Source of the DNA: Ferrimonas futtsuensis DSM 18154
GTDB taxonomy: Bacteria > Pseudomonadota > Gammaproteobacteria > Enterobacterales > Shewanellaceae
Direction of reading: 5' to 3'
Assembly: GCF_000422645.1 (NCBI RefSeq)
Contig: NZ_KE383896.1
Location: 5,461 to 69,460, forward strand
Length of the DNA: 64,000 nucleotides
Below the pieces are notes generated by a model that saw only the letters and a program-made list of their open reading frames with translations, did not search any database and was not told the DNA's origin. Below are positions 10,638 through 19,571 of the stretch, piece after piece. Position numbers and translations under genes: made by a program. Within the stretch, counting starts at the first letter, position 1. Each line of letters begins with the position of its first letter.

Positions 10638-12011
10638 ATGAAAACCTTCAATAAGACCCTTATCGCCACGGCTCTGATGGCCGTCAGTGCCGGCTCCTCC
10701 GCCGCCGGATTCCTGTTGAACGAAACCTCCGTTTCCGGACTCGGCCGTGCATTCGCCGGTGAAGGCGCCGCGGCTGATGATGCGGCCGTGCTCGCCCGCA
10801 ACCCTGCCGCCATGGCTCTGTTTGACCAGACTGCCCTCTCTCTGGCCGGCACCTACATCGATCCCGGTGTGGATATGCGCGGTGTCTCCAGCCCCCTGGG
10901 CTCCGACCCAAGCGCCCTGAATATTGATGGTGCCGCCCCTCAGGCCTTCGTTCCTGCGGGCTACCTGATCATGCCTCTGAACGAGAAAGTGGCCATCGGC
11001 TTTGCCGGTTACTCCAACTTCGGTCTGGGCACCGATTTCGGTGAAAACTACCCTGCGGGCACCATCGCCGGCAGCACCGATCTCATCACCATGAACTTCA
11101 ACACCAGCGTTTCCTACCGCGTCAACGACAAGTTGAGCCTGGGCCTGGGCCTGAACGCCGTCTACGGCGACGCCGAGCTTATTCGCCACTTTGGTGAAAC
11201 CGCGCCCCTGATCAACGGCATGGTTGATGCCAACCTCGGTCCTGCTGCCGGTCTGGCCCCGGACCTGGAGCCCAGCAGCATCTCCGGCAAGATGGCTGGC
11301 GACGGCTGGGGCTTTGGCTTTAACGTGGGTGTGCTGTACGAACTGAACGACGACCACCGCCTCGCCCTGACCTACAAGTCCAAGACCACCATCGAACTGG
11401 AGGGCCACTACACCAACGATCTGGCCGCCGGTATCGCCACCGACTCTGTAGTGGGTATGGGCAGCAGCAAGGTTGACGGCACCCTGGATCTGGAACTGCC
11501 AGACATCCTGGAGTTCTCCGGCTACCACAAAGTCAGCGACCAAGTAATCCTCCACACCACTGTGATGTGGACCGGTTGGAGCGTATTTGAAGAGCTGCGC
11601 GGTGTGGCGGACGGTGACGCCACTCTGGAAGGCCCACTGTGCGCTAACGGCAACCCTGCCTGTCAGATCACCGACGGCCAGACCCTGCTACTGAAGGAAG
11701 AGAACTTTGAAGATGCCTGGCGCTTTGGCCTGGGCATGACCTACCTGATGAGCGACGTGTTCACCCTGCGTGCCGGTATCGCCTACGACGAGACTCCCAT
11801 CCCAGAGACTCACCGTACCGTGTCCATCCCGGATTCTGACCGCATGTGGTACAGCTTCGGCGCCAACTACAAGCTGTCCGACAGCTCCGACATCGACCTG
11901 GCCTTCACCTTCATCGATGGCAAAGAGGTTCGCGTAGAAGAGGATGGCTATGTGCTGAACTCCGAAGGCAACGCCTTCCTGGTGGGTGCTCAGTACAACT
12001 ACCGCTTCTGA
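10638..12011 (+). CDS. fadL: long-chain fatty acid outer-membrane transporter FadL
   Basis: A 457-residue FadL family beta-barrel. The signal peptide ends at residue 22 (SAGSSA/AGF), and the mature N terminus matches FadL: AGFLLNETSVSGLGRAFAGE and the NPAAM element. It ends in an aromatic residue (NYRF), as outer-membrane barrels do. It admits long-chain fatty acids across the outer membrane. The frame opens earlier at 10593, but the ATG at 10638 has AGAGAG before it and starts the signal peptide. An intrinsic terminator follows. Confidence 0.94.
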   Translation: MKTFNKTLIATALMAVSAGSSAAGFLLNETSVSGLGRAFAGEGAAADDAAVLARNPAAMALFDQTALSLAGTYIDPGVDMRGVSSPLGSDPSALNIDGAAPQAFVPAGYLIMPLNEKVAIGFAGYSNFGLGTDFGENYPAGTIAGSTDLITMNFNTSVSYRVNDKLSLGLGLNAVYGDAELIRHFGETAPLINGMVDANLGPAAGLAPDLEPSSISGKMAGDGWGFGFNVGVLYELNDDHRLALTYKSKTTIELEGHYTNDLAAGIATDSVVGMGSSKVDGTLDLELPDILEFSGYHKVSDQVILHTTVMWTGWSVFEELRGVADGDATLEGPLCANGNPACQITDGQTLLLKEENFEDAWRFGLGMTYLMSDVFTLRAGIAYDETPIPETHRTVSIPDSDRMWYSFGANYKLSDSSDIDLAFTFIDGKEVRVEEDGYVLNSEGNAFLVGAQYNYRF

Positions 12012-12030
12012 TAGCAGCCCTCACAGAAAA

Positions 12031-12058
12031 AGCCGCGACATAATGTCGCGGCTTTTTT
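12031..12058 (+). terminator. terminator after fadL
   Basis: Stem GCCGCGACA / TGTCGCGGC with loop TAA, followed by six T residues. Confidence 0.9.
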
Positions 12059-12112
12059 GTATTCACTTTCTTTCCACAGCGACGCCTTTAATGTAAATAG
12101 TATGCCCACAAG

Positions 12113-12141
12113 TTGAATATTAGATTTTTCTAATTTATAGT
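12113..12141 (+). promoter_or_regulatory. sigma-70 promoter with palindromic operator in its spacer
   Basis: TTGAAT (12113-12118) and TATAGT (12136-12141) are 17 bp apart, a near-consensus promoter for the RND operon. The spacer holds the palindrome ATTAGA-TTTT-TCTAAT (12119-12134), placed where a repressor would block RNA polymerase. Confidence 0.6.
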
Positions 12142-12168
12142 GTGTGTATTAAATTATGGAGTTCTAAT

Positions 12169-14697
12169 ATGAAAGAAAGGCTGATCCAGTTTGCCACCGG
12201 CTACCCCAGGCGGGTTTATGCCCTGGTGCTGGCGCTGACCCTGGCCGCTGCGGCCATGATTCCAACGATCCAGATCGACACCGATCCTGAAAATATGCTT
12301 CCCGAAGAGGATGTGGCCCGGGTATTCCACAACGCCACCAAGAGCGAGTTTTCCCTCTACGACAGCATAGTGATCGGCGCAGTCACGGATCAGCCTGAAG
12401 GCATCTTCACACCTGCCTCTCTGGCACAGATGAAGCGGATCACCGACGCCATTCTGGCCATCGACGGGGTGGTCAAAGCCGACCTGATGGCACTCTCTAC
12501 GGTAGACAACATCACCCAGGAGGGGCCAGGCACCATACGTTTTGAATACATGATGCAGGCCGCGCCCGAAAGTCAGGCTGGCGCCGATGCCATTGCCGAG
12601 GCAGTGGCCCGCCTCCCCCTGCTGAACAACACCCTGGTGTCCGAAGACAAACAGGCCGCCGCCATCTACGTGCCCCTGAAGGACAAGCGCCAAAGCTTCG
12701 ACATCGCCCAGCAGATACGAGCCGTCATCCAGCAGGAGGGGCCGGACGCCCACTACCACATCACCGGACTACCGGTCGCAGAGAATCAGTTTGGCCACGA
12801 GATGTTCGTTCAGATGGGGGTCTCCGCTCCCCTCGCTGGCGTGATGATCTTCCTGATGATGCTCTACTTCTTCCGCTCCCTGCCTCTGGTCGTTGCCCCG
12901 ATGCTGGTGGCCATGGCCACGGTGATCATCATTGTCGGCAGCCTCATCGGCATGGGCTTCACCGTGCACATCATGTCCTCGATGATCGCCATCTTCCTGA
13001 TGCCTATCGCAGTGGTGGACTCCATCCACATCATGAGCGAGTTTGCCGACCATTATCAGCCAGGAAAGCAGGCACGCAAGGTGATCGAAAAAGTAGTCCG
13101 TGATCTCTTTACCCCCATGCTGTTCACCTCAGTGACCTCAGCCGTGGGATTCTTCTCGCTGATGGTCACCCCAATTCCCCCTGTGCAGATCTTCGGCGCC
13201 TTTGTTGGCAGCGGCATCCTGCTGGCCTTCCTGCTGACCATCACCCTGTTGCCCGCCTACATAGTGCGCATGTCTCCCCAGGCCCTGGAGAGGATGCAGC
13301 AGAAACTGCACGCCCCCAAAGGCCCGGGCAGGCTCAGTCGCTTGCTGGAGCGCACGGGTCAGCGCAGTGTCACCCTGGCCAAGCCCATCGTCGCCATCAG
13401 CCTGGCAGTGCTGGCCCTGAGCCTGTGGGGAATCAGTAAGATCCAGATCAACGACAATCCGGTTCGCTGGTTCAAGCAAGATCATGAGATCCGCATTGCC
13501 GACAGAGCGCTGAATCATCATTTTGCCGGCACCTATGACGCCTACCTGGTGCTCAGCGCCCTACCCTCTGACGCCATGTCACCGGCGCAGGTGCAACAGC
13601 TCACCAATATCTTGGGGGAGTCCCAGAGGACATTGGCCATGAAAGCCAAACAGGGCAGTGCCGAAGCCCTCTCTGAGCTGCTTCTGGCCCTGGAGGATGC
13701 CAGCTTTGAAAGCGGAGACCCGCGCATCGATCCACTGCTTACCAGCCTGGAACTGCAGGGCGAAGCCCAACGCCGTTTCCTGGATCCGGCCCTACTCGGC
13801 TGGATGGCAGAATTGCAAACCTACCTGGACGGCACCGGCCTGGTGGGCAAGAGCAATGGCCTGGCCGACATCGTCAAGACGGTCAATCGCGAGCTGCGCA
13901 GCGGTGAAGACCGAGACCTGACCCTGCCGGACAGCGCCGCCGGCGTCGCTCAGACACTGCTTCAGTATCAGTCCAGTCACCGCCCCAACGACCTGTGGCA
14001 TTTCGTCACCCCGGATTACCGCAAAGGGCTGCTGTGGCTGCAGCTGACTTCCGGAGACAACCAGCACATGAGCCAGGTGATCGAGGCGGTCGATGCCTAT
14101 CTGATGCAGCACCCTGCGCCCAACGGGATCGAACTCAACTGGGCCGGGAAAGCCTACATCAACGTGGCGTGGCAAGACGCCATGGTCAGTGGTATGCGCG
14201 ACAGCTTGCTCTGGGCCTTTGTCATCGTACTGGGGATGATGGTGCTGCTGTTCCGCTCTCCCCTCTACGGACTGCTGGCCATGCTGCCCCTGACCCTGAC
14301 CATCAGTTTCATCTACGGTCTCATCGGCTGGCTGGGCAAGGATTACGACATGCCCATCGCCGTGCTCTCTGCCCTGACCCTGGGTTTGTCGGTGGATTTT
14401 GCCATTCACTTCCTGGAACGCTTCCGTGAGCAGCTCAAACTGGAGGGCGACGTGCGCCGGGCCCTGACGGCCATGTTCCAGGAACCGGCCAGAGCCATCA
14501 GCCGTAATGCCATCGTCATCGCCATCGGCTTTACCCCGCTGCTGCTGGCGCCTCTGGTGCCCTATATTACCGTCGGCGTGCTTCTGGCCAGCATCATGGC
14601 GATCTCCGCCCTGACCACCTTGCTGCTGCTGCCGGCCAGTCTGTGGCTACTGGCCCCCCTGCTCAAGCGCAGCCCGGCTTTGGCCACCCAACCATGA
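12169..14697 (+). CDS. RND superfamily exporter (MMPL type)
   Basis: An 842-residue inner-membrane transporter of the RND/MMPL type: a helix near 14-32, a large periplasmic loop, a five-helix bundle, then a second such half. The start of the first loop (IQIDTDPENMLPEEDVAR) is typical of hopanoid- and lipid-exporter-like RND proteins. The ATG at 12169 has GGAG 7 bases before it; a GTG at 12142 is an inferior start. It is followed after 11 bases by a LolA-like gene and then a beta-barrel gene, so a trans-envelope lipid route is plausible. The substrate cannot be deduced. There is no MFP adaptor or TolC, so it is not a classic tripartite drug pump. Confidence 0.88.
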   Translation: MKERLIQFATGYPRRVYALVLALTLAAAAMIPTIQIDTDPENMLPEEDVARVFHNATKSEFSLYDSIVIGAVTDQPEGIFTPASLAQMKRITDAILAIDGVVKADLMALSTVDNITQEGPGTIRFEYMMQAAPESQAGADAIAEAVARLPLLNNTLVSEDKQAAAIYVPLKDKRQSFDIAQQIRAVIQQEGPDAHYHITGLPVAENQFGHEMFVQMGVSAPLAGVMIFLMMLYFFRSLPLVVAPMLVAMATVIIIVGSLIGMGFTVHIMSSMIAIFLMPIAVVDSIHIMSEFADHYQPGKQARKVIEKVVRDLFTPMLFTSVTSAVGFFSLMVTPIPPVQIFGAFVGSGILLAFLLTITLLPAYIVRMSPQALERMQQKLHAPKGPGRLSRLLERTGQRSVTLAKPIVAISLAVLALSLWGISKIQINDNPVRWFKQDHEIRIADRALNHHFAGTYDAYLVLSALPSDAMSPAQVQQLTNILGESQRTLAMKAKQGSAEALSELLLALEDASFESGDPRIDPLLTSLELQGEAQRRFLDPALLGWMAELQTYLDGTGLVGKSNGLADIVKTVNRELRSGEDRDLTLPDSAAGVAQTLLQYQSSHRPNDLWHFVTPDYRKGLLWLQLTSGDNQHMSQVIEAVDAYLMQHPAPNGIELNWAGKAYINVAWQDAMVSGMRDSLLWAFVIVLGMMVLLFRSPLYGLLAMLPLTLTISFIYGLIGWLGKDYDMPIAVLSALTLGLSVDFAIHFLERFREQLKLEGDVRRALTAMFQEPARAISRNAIVIAIGFTPLLLAPLVPYITVGVLLASIMAISALTTLLLLPASLWLLAPLLKRSPALATQP

Positions 14698-14708
14698 GGA
14701 GACTAGCC

Positions 14709-15485
14709 ATGCGATCCCTGTTTACCCTGATTGCCTCATCACTCATCAGCCTGCAGGTGATGGCCATCACCGCCGATGAGGTGGTGGAAAAAGCCAACCT
14801 GGCCTCCTTTTACGCCGGAGATGACGGTCGAAGCCAGGCCAGAATGATCATCGTGGATGCCCAGGGACGAAAGCAGACCCGTCAGTTCTCCCTGCTGCGC
14901 CGCACTCTGGAAAAGGGCGGCGACCAGCAGATGCTGGTGTTCTTCTCCCGCCCCTCCGATGTCCGTGGCACCGTGTTCCGGGTGGAAAAGAAGGTCACCA
15001 GTGACGACGACCGCTGGCTCTACCTTCCAGGGCTGGATCTGCTCAAACGAATCAGTGCCGGGGACAAACGCACCTCCTTTGTCGGCAGCCACTTCTTCTA
15101 TGAGGATGTCTCCGGACGCAACCTCAAGGAGGACAGCTTTACCCTGATTGAGGAGAGTGACAGCCACTACCTGATTGAGGCCAGACCCAAGACGCCCGAT
15201 TCGGTGGAGTTTTCCAGCTACCGGGTGTGGGTGGACAAGGGCAATTGGCTGCCCACCAAGGTGGAGTATCAGGACAAGCAGGGGGAGCTCTATCGCCGGG
15301 TGGAAACGGTTAAGACAGAGACCATTCAGGGGCACCCCACAGTGCTGCGTTCGAAAATCAGTGATCTCGCCTCCGGCGGCTACACCCTGATGGAATTCCG
15401 CGGCGTTCAATACGATCTGGGCCTACCGGATTCAGTGTTCTCGGAGCGCAGCATGCGTCAGCCTCCGGTCAAGTACTTAAGGTAA
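14709..15485 (+). CDS. LolA-like outer-membrane lipoprotein-sorting protein
   Basis: A 258-residue periplasmic protein with a signal peptide (MRSLFTLIASSLISLQVMA). The body matches the LolA-like family found beside RND exporters: ARMIIVDAQGRKQTRQFSLL, a DDRWLYLPGLDLLKRIS segment and SFVGSHFFYEDVSGRN. This half-barrel fold can carry hydrophobic lipid-like ligands. A longer frame starts at 14643, but the ATG at 14709 has GAGGAG 7 bases upstream and begins the signal peptide. It sits between the RND and beta-barrel genes, suggesting a periplasmic carrier between them. Ligand unknown. Confidence 0.85.
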   Translation: MRSLFTLIASSLISLQVMAITADEVVEKANLASFYAGDDGRSQARMIIVDAQGRKQTRQFSLLRRTLEKGGDQQMLVFFSRPSDVRGTVFRVEKKVTSDDDRWLYLPGLDLLKRISAGDKRTSFVGSHFFYEDVSGRNLKEDSFTLIEESDSHYLIEARPKTPDSVEFSSYRVWVDKGNWLPTKVEYQDKQGELYRRVETVKTETIQGHPTVLRSKISDLASGGYTLMEFRGVQYDLGLPDSVFSERSMRQPPVKYLR

Positions 15486-15489
15486 GACA

Positions 15490-16773
15490 ATGACCCGGTT
15501 ACTGCCCCTGACCGCAGCCATAGGTCTCAGCCTTTTCGCCACCATCTCACCGGCCTCGGACGAGGAGTGGGGAACGGAGTGGGGTGACGACCCTTGGGCG
15601 GAACAGATCGCCTCACCCTGGCAACCGCTGTCCGGCTACCTGGAGCTGGGGTACGGCACCCGCCTGCAATCCGATGCGACCGGTCTGGATGGACCTACCC
15701 TGTCTCAGGCTTTGGGGCGTCTGGAGACCGGCTATCGCGGCGACAATCTTCAGGGCAAGTTGCGGCTGGACCTGGGCTATGATGATGCCGTTGACCAGTG
15801 GGTCTTTGATGCTCGCGAACTGACCCTGGGCACAGATGTCGGCGCCGACGCCCACCTTAAAGTGGGCCGGCAGGTTCTCACCTGGGGGACAGGTGACTAC
15901 CTGTTCCTCAATGACCTGTTTCCCAAGGACTGGCAGGCGTTCTTCTCCGGACAGGACGATGAGTATCTCAAGGCACCGGTCAACGCCATCAAGGGCAGTT
16001 GGTATGGCCAAAACGTCAACCTGGATCTGGTGTATATGCCCAGGTTCGAGGCAGACAACTACCTTAACGGCGAGCGCTTCTCCTATTTTGACCCCATCAG
16101 TGGCCAGAAGGTTGCCCCTGACAAGCGTGCCGATGAACCCGGTGACGACGCCGCCTCGGCCCGGCTCTACTGGGCTCATCAGGGAGCCGAGTATGCCCTG
16201 TACGGTTATTGGGGCTACACCGGACAGCCTTTGGGCGCCGACCCCCAGGGTAGGCCGCAACACGCCCGCCTCAACGCCTACGGCGCCAGTGCACGCCTGC
16301 CCGTCATGGGCGGGCTGCTCAATGCCGAAGCCGCCTATCACCTGAGTCTGGATGCAGACAGCAGCGGCGTTTCTGCCCCTCAGGACAAGGTACTGGCCCT
16401 GCTGGGCTATGAAACCGAGCTGGTCACCCATCTCACAGGCTCGGTGCAGTACTATCTGGAGCATATCCGCCACTATCAGGATTACCTGCTCTCCCTGCCC
16501 AGTCCAGAGTATGGCGCCGATCAAAATCGTCAATTGGTCACTCTGCGGCTCACCTACCGGGCGATGCAGGAGAAGCTGACACTGAGCCTGTTCAGCTTCT
16601 ACTCACCCACGGACCGGGATTTCTATCTGAAGCCCCAGGTGAACTACCGTCCCAACGATCAATGGCTGCTGAGCGGTGGCCTGAACCTGATGAATGGCCG
16701 CGAACAACACACCTTCTTCGGCCAGTTGGATGACAACAGCAACGCCTGGATCAGGCTGAGATATTACTACTAA
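15490..16773 (+). CDS. outer-membrane beta-barrel protein of RND-LolA operon
   Basis: A 427-residue secreted protein with a signal peptide (cleavage near TISPAS) and alternating beta strands, ending in RLRYYY, an aromatic C terminus typical of barrels. It shows the GRQVLTWGTGDYLFLNDLFP segment seen in DUF1302-like and related outer-membrane proteins that pair with MMPL transporters. It follows the LolA-like gene by 4 bases, with AAGGTAAG as ribosome-binding site. Probably the outer-membrane element of the same export route, but it could be an assembly client rather than a channel. Confidence 0.75.
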   Translation: MTRLLPLTAAIGLSLFATISPASDEEWGTEWGDDPWAEQIASPWQPLSGYLELGYGTRLQSDATGLDGPTLSQALGRLETGYRGDNLQGKLRLDLGYDDAVDQWVFDARELTLGTDVGADAHLKVGRQVLTWGTGDYLFLNDLFPKDWQAFFSGQDDEYLKAPVNAIKGSWYGQNVNLDLVYMPRFEADNYLNGERFSYFDPISGQKVAPDKRADEPGDDAASARLYWAHQGAEYALYGYWGYTGQPLGADPQGRPQHARLNAYGASARLPVMGGLLNAEAAYHLSLDADSSGVSAPQDKVLALLGYETELVTHLTGSVQYYLEHIRHYQDYLLSLPSPEYGADQNRQLVTLRLTYRAMQEKLTLSLFSFYSPTDRDFYLKPQVNYRPNDQWLLSGGLNLMNGREQHTFFGQLDDNSNAWIRLRYYY

Positions 16774-16803
16774 TCGAGATAACACCATTAAAAGGAGTTT
16801 TCC

Positions 16804-17025
16804 ATGAGTCGATTTTCCACCGAGCGCGCCACCATGACCTTTGCCGGCACCATGGTGCTGGTATCCGTCGCCCTGACCCACTGGGTCCACCCGCTCTTCT
16901 TCTGGTTCACCGTTTTCATCGGTGTTAACCTAATCCAATCCTCCTTCACCGGGCTGTGCCCGGCCACCATGGTGATGAAGAAGCTGGGGATGCCGACAGA
17001 AAAAGAGTTAGCCACCAGAGAATAG
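16804..17025 (+). CDS. DUF2892 (YgaP-like) small membrane protein
   Basis: A 73-residue protein with two hydrophobic segments (about 10-27 and 31-48) and the GLCPATMVMKKLG ending characteristic of DUF2892, the membrane part of YgaP-type rhodaneses. AAGGAG stands 8 bases before the start. A separate rhodanese gene follows five bases later, so together they resemble a split YgaP. It may share the RND operon transcript (30-base gap). Function unknown. Confidence 0.85.
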   Translation: MSRFSTERATMTFAGTMVLVSVALTHWVHPLFFWFTVFIGVNLIQSSFTGLCPATMVMKKLGMPTEKELATRE

Positions 17026-17030
17026 GACAG

Positions 17031-17381
17031 ATGCTCAGAACCCTGATTGCCGTATTGTTGCTGCTGAGCAGCACCCTGACCGTCGCCAGTGAGCGCGCCC
17101 ACCAAGCCTGGCAGCAGATTCGCCAAAACGAAGCCGTCATCATCGATGTACGCAGCCCGGGCGAATACGCCGAGGGCCGCCTGAAAGGGGCAATCAATAT
17201 CCCCTACGACGTGATTGGTGCAGAGATCGCCTTGTTGGGCCTGGCCAAGGATCAACCCATAGTGGTCTACTGCCGCAGTGGCCGCCGTTCAGGCATTGCC
17301 CAGGAAGTGTTGAAAAATCAAGGGTTCAAGAAGGTATACAACGGCGGCGGCCTCCAGGAGATGCTGGAAAGCGGACACTGA
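17031..17381 (+). CDS. periplasmic rhodanese-like sulfurtransferase
   Basis: A 116-residue single rhodanese domain with a signal peptide (MLRTLIAVLLLLSSTLTVAS). The active-site loop is CRSGRRSG with Cys81, and the family elements IIDVRSPGEYAEGRLKGAINIP and YNGGGL are present, so it is likely catalytically competent. Such exported rhodaneses (PspE-like) transfer sulfane sulfur in the periplasm. A frame upstream of the ATG is not coding. It is the end of the transcript: a terminator follows. Confidence 0.9.
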   Translation: MLRTLIAVLLLLSSTLTVASERAHQAWQQIRQNEAVIIDVRSPGEYAEGRLKGAINIPYDVIGAEIALLGLAKDQPIVVYCRSGRRSGIAQEVLKNQGFKKVYNGGGLQEMLESGH

Positions 17382-17394
17382 GCCCAACCGGCAT

Positions 17395-17426
17395 GAAAAA
17401 AGAGGACCATCTGGTCCTCTTTTTGT
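17395..17426. terminator. bidirectional terminator between rhodanese and rssA genes
   Basis: Stem AGAGGACCA (17401-17409) / TGGTCCTCT (17412-17420) with an A-run before and a T-run after, so it can serve both convergent genes. Confidence 0.88.
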
Positions 17427-18367
17427 TAGTTCTGGCGAACAAAGCGATCCAGTTCCGCCTCGATCAGGTGGCGCACCCGGAGCACCGCCTCCTCCCCGGC
17501 GGCTATCGCCTCTCCGGCCCGCTGGAACTCCATGGTGTTGATGTCGCCGACCCTGGGCAGAATCAGCGCCTCCGGCGGGTCCCCCATCAGCCGGGCACGC
17601 TTATGCCTCTGTTCCAGGATCTCCATGGACTGGTGCATCACCGCCAGCATGTTGGGCTGCTGAATGGTGGTGGAGGTAAAGCGGTCAGCCAGATCATTGA
17701 CCAGTTCCTTACCGCTTGCCAACAGGTCCATGAAGCCGCTCTCCTTCTGAGGCTCCTCCTCCTCGGGCACATGAGCGACCTCAGTCATTCGAACCGGCTC
17801 CGACGAGCCATGGCGGCCATCTCCGTGCAGGTCCACCGCAATCACCAGGTCCGCCCCCAAAGAACGACAGGCGGACACCGGCACCGGGTTGACTACGGCA
17901 CCGTCCACCAGCCAGCGCTGGCCGATGCGTTTGGGCTCCATCAATCCAGGAATGGAACAACTTGCCCGGACGATGTCTGACAATGACCCTTTGTCCAGCC
18001 ACACCTCCTGGCCGGAATAGAGATCGGTGGCCACGGCAATAAAGGGTTTCTCCAGTTCGGTGATGTCACTGATCCCCATCGCGTCACTGGCCGCCTGAAA
18101 CACCTTCTCTCCGGAAACCAGCCCACCTCGGCGCCAGGTGATGTCCAGCAAGCCCATCACATCCCAGCTGGAGAATCCTCGAACCCACTGCTCCAGCTCA
18201 TTCAGCTTACCCGCCGCATACGCGGCTCCGACAAAGGCGCCGATGGAGCACCCCGCCACGTGGGTCGGCAGAATGCCGATGCGAGCCAAGCCGCGCAGCA
18301 CACCAATATGGGCCCACCCCTTGGCGGCACCGCTGCCCAGGGCAACACCAATCTTCACATCTGACAT
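17426..18367 (-). CDS. rssA: patatin-like phospholipase family protein RssA
   Basis: A 313-residue patatin-like hydrolase. It aligns by eye with E. coli RssA along its length (GSGAAKGWAHIGVL, VAGCSIGAFVGAAYA, RASCSIPGLM, WLVDGAVVNPVPVS). The catalytic dyad is Ser41 in GCSIG and Asp154 in DGA. No signal peptide. Patatin enzymes cleave acyl esters of lipids, but the RssA substrate is not established. It is convergent with the rhodanese gene and co-directional with two LuxR genes upstream (67-base gap). Confidence 0.88.
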   Translation of the reverse strand: MSDVKIGVALGSGAAKGWAHIGVLRGLARIGILPTHVAGCSIGAFVGAAYAAGKLNELEQWVRGFSSWDVMGLLDITWRRGGLVSGEKVFQAASDAMGISDITELEKPFIAVATDLYSGQEVWLDKGSLSDIVRASCSIPGLMEPKRIGQRWLVDGAVVNPVPVSACRSLGADLVIAVDLHGDGRHGSSEPVRMTEVAHVPEEEEPQKESGFMDLLASGKELVNDLADRFTSTTIQQPNMLAVMHQSMEILEQRHKRARLMGDPPEALILPRVGDINTMEFQRAGEAIAAGEEAVLRVRHLIEAELDRFVRQN

Positions 18368-18434
18368 AGAGCAATCCAGTTAGGGAGTATGAAGTTAGAA
18401 TAACGACTTACACACTGGAGCACCATATACAGGT

Positions 18435-19571
18435 TCAGGCCAGAGTCAGCAGAGGATCGTGCAGCCTGGCGATCAATTGCTGCTGGCTGCGTACACCGAA
18501 TTTACGCAACAGCGCCTGGATATGGGTTCGTACCGTGGTCTCAGCCACAAAGCACTCGTGGGCAATGGATCGGGCGTCCAGCCCCCTGGCCACGAGTTGA
18601 GCAACCTCCACCTCACGCCCGGACAGTCCCATTTGGCGCTGCAACAGGCTGAGATTCAGGTGGCGGAATCGTTCCGGGTTTCTCAATAGCACCAGGGCGT
18701 TGAGGCTGGCGTCCTCGAAGCTGTGGGAGGCGGCGCACCAGGGCCTGGCCAGCAGTTCAACTCCCTGAGATTCCTCACCGATGCGAATCGGGGCAACCTG
18801 TGGAATGCTGCGAATATCCAAAATGCCGCACGCCTGATTCAACGCCTCCAGCAACCGTTTCTGGCCCTGCTCGCCCTTAAGCAGCAACTGCCCCGAGGAG
18901 ACTCGGGCCAACCCACTCTCAAGCAGCAATGTTTCCGCCTCGCCATTGAGATAGTGCACCCGGCCCTGACGGTCACACACCAGGGCCCCCACCCCGATCT
19001 CGTCCAGGTGGCGGAACGGCGATCGGCTGGGCAGCCTGTGATACCGACTCAGCTCATCCATCTGCAGGCTCTGGGTCAGGTGAGGCATCAACAGATCCAG
19101 CCGGCGCACATGTTCAGGGGTAAACAGCGCCTGGTCCTTGTCCCGGAAGAAGGAGAGCCTGAACACCTTGTCACTGCCCGGCAGGGAGGCGTAGCCCCCA
19201 CAGACATGAGCAATGCCATGGTGACGGTTGAAGTCGTTGTAGATCTCCGAATTGAGATAGGCCCCATAGTCCACCGCCTCCTGGGAGCAGTAGAAGTGCC
19301 CCTCCTCGAGAGATTCGGACTCCATCAGGGCTTCGGCCAGAATATCCTTTTCATGAAAATAGGCGTTGTAATCCGGGATCCCTTCAAAACCCACGTCCGC
19401 CAGGCTGTCCGCACGCAGACTCTGACGGTCCACCAGGGTCACCCATCCGGCGTTGGACCCGCTGCCCTCCAGCAACTGCTCCAGCCAGTATTCCCAATGA
19501 CCGCCGTGAATCACCCCCTGGTAAAGGGTCACGATCAGCTCATTGATAGTCTGATCACTGAGCCTGGGCAT
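18435..19571 (-). CDS. LuxR-type transcriptional regulator (downstream of tandem pair)
   Basis: A 378-residue regulator with a C-terminal LuxR helix-turn-helix (LSGREVEVAQLVARGLDARS and TTVRTHIQALLRKFGV) and a long N-terminal sensor part, including a PAS-like stretch around GALVCDRQGRVHYLNGEAE. No receiver aspartate motif is apparent, so it is not an obvious response regulator. The minus-strand frame opens at 19616, but the ATG at 19571 has AGGGAG upstream. It overlaps the end of the other LuxR gene by 17 bases, so the two are co-translated and may form a heteromeric pair. Target unknown. Confidence 0.83.
   Translation of the reverse strand: MPRLSDQTINELIVTLYQGVIHGGHWEYWLEQLLEGSGSNAGWVTLVDRQSLRADSLADVGFEGIPDYNAYFHEKDILAEALMESESLEEGHFYCSQEAVDYGAYLNSEIYNDFNRHHGIAHVCGGYASLPGSDKVFRLSFFRDKDQALFTPEHVRRLDLLMPHLTQSLQMDELSRYHRLPSRSPFRHLDEIGVGALVCDRQGRVHYLNGEAETLLLESGLARVSSGQLLLKGEQGQKRLLEALNQACGILDIRSIPQVAPIRIGEESQGVELLARPWCAASHSFEDASLNALVLLRNPERFRHLNLSLLQRQMGLSGREVEVAQLVARGLDARSIAHECFVAETTVRTHIQALLRKFGVRSQQQLIARLHDPLLTLA

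Noticed and set aside
12142-12168. GTG start for the RND gene
   Set aside because: It overlaps the promoter's downstream edge and lacks a ribosome-binding site; ATG at 12169 is well placed.
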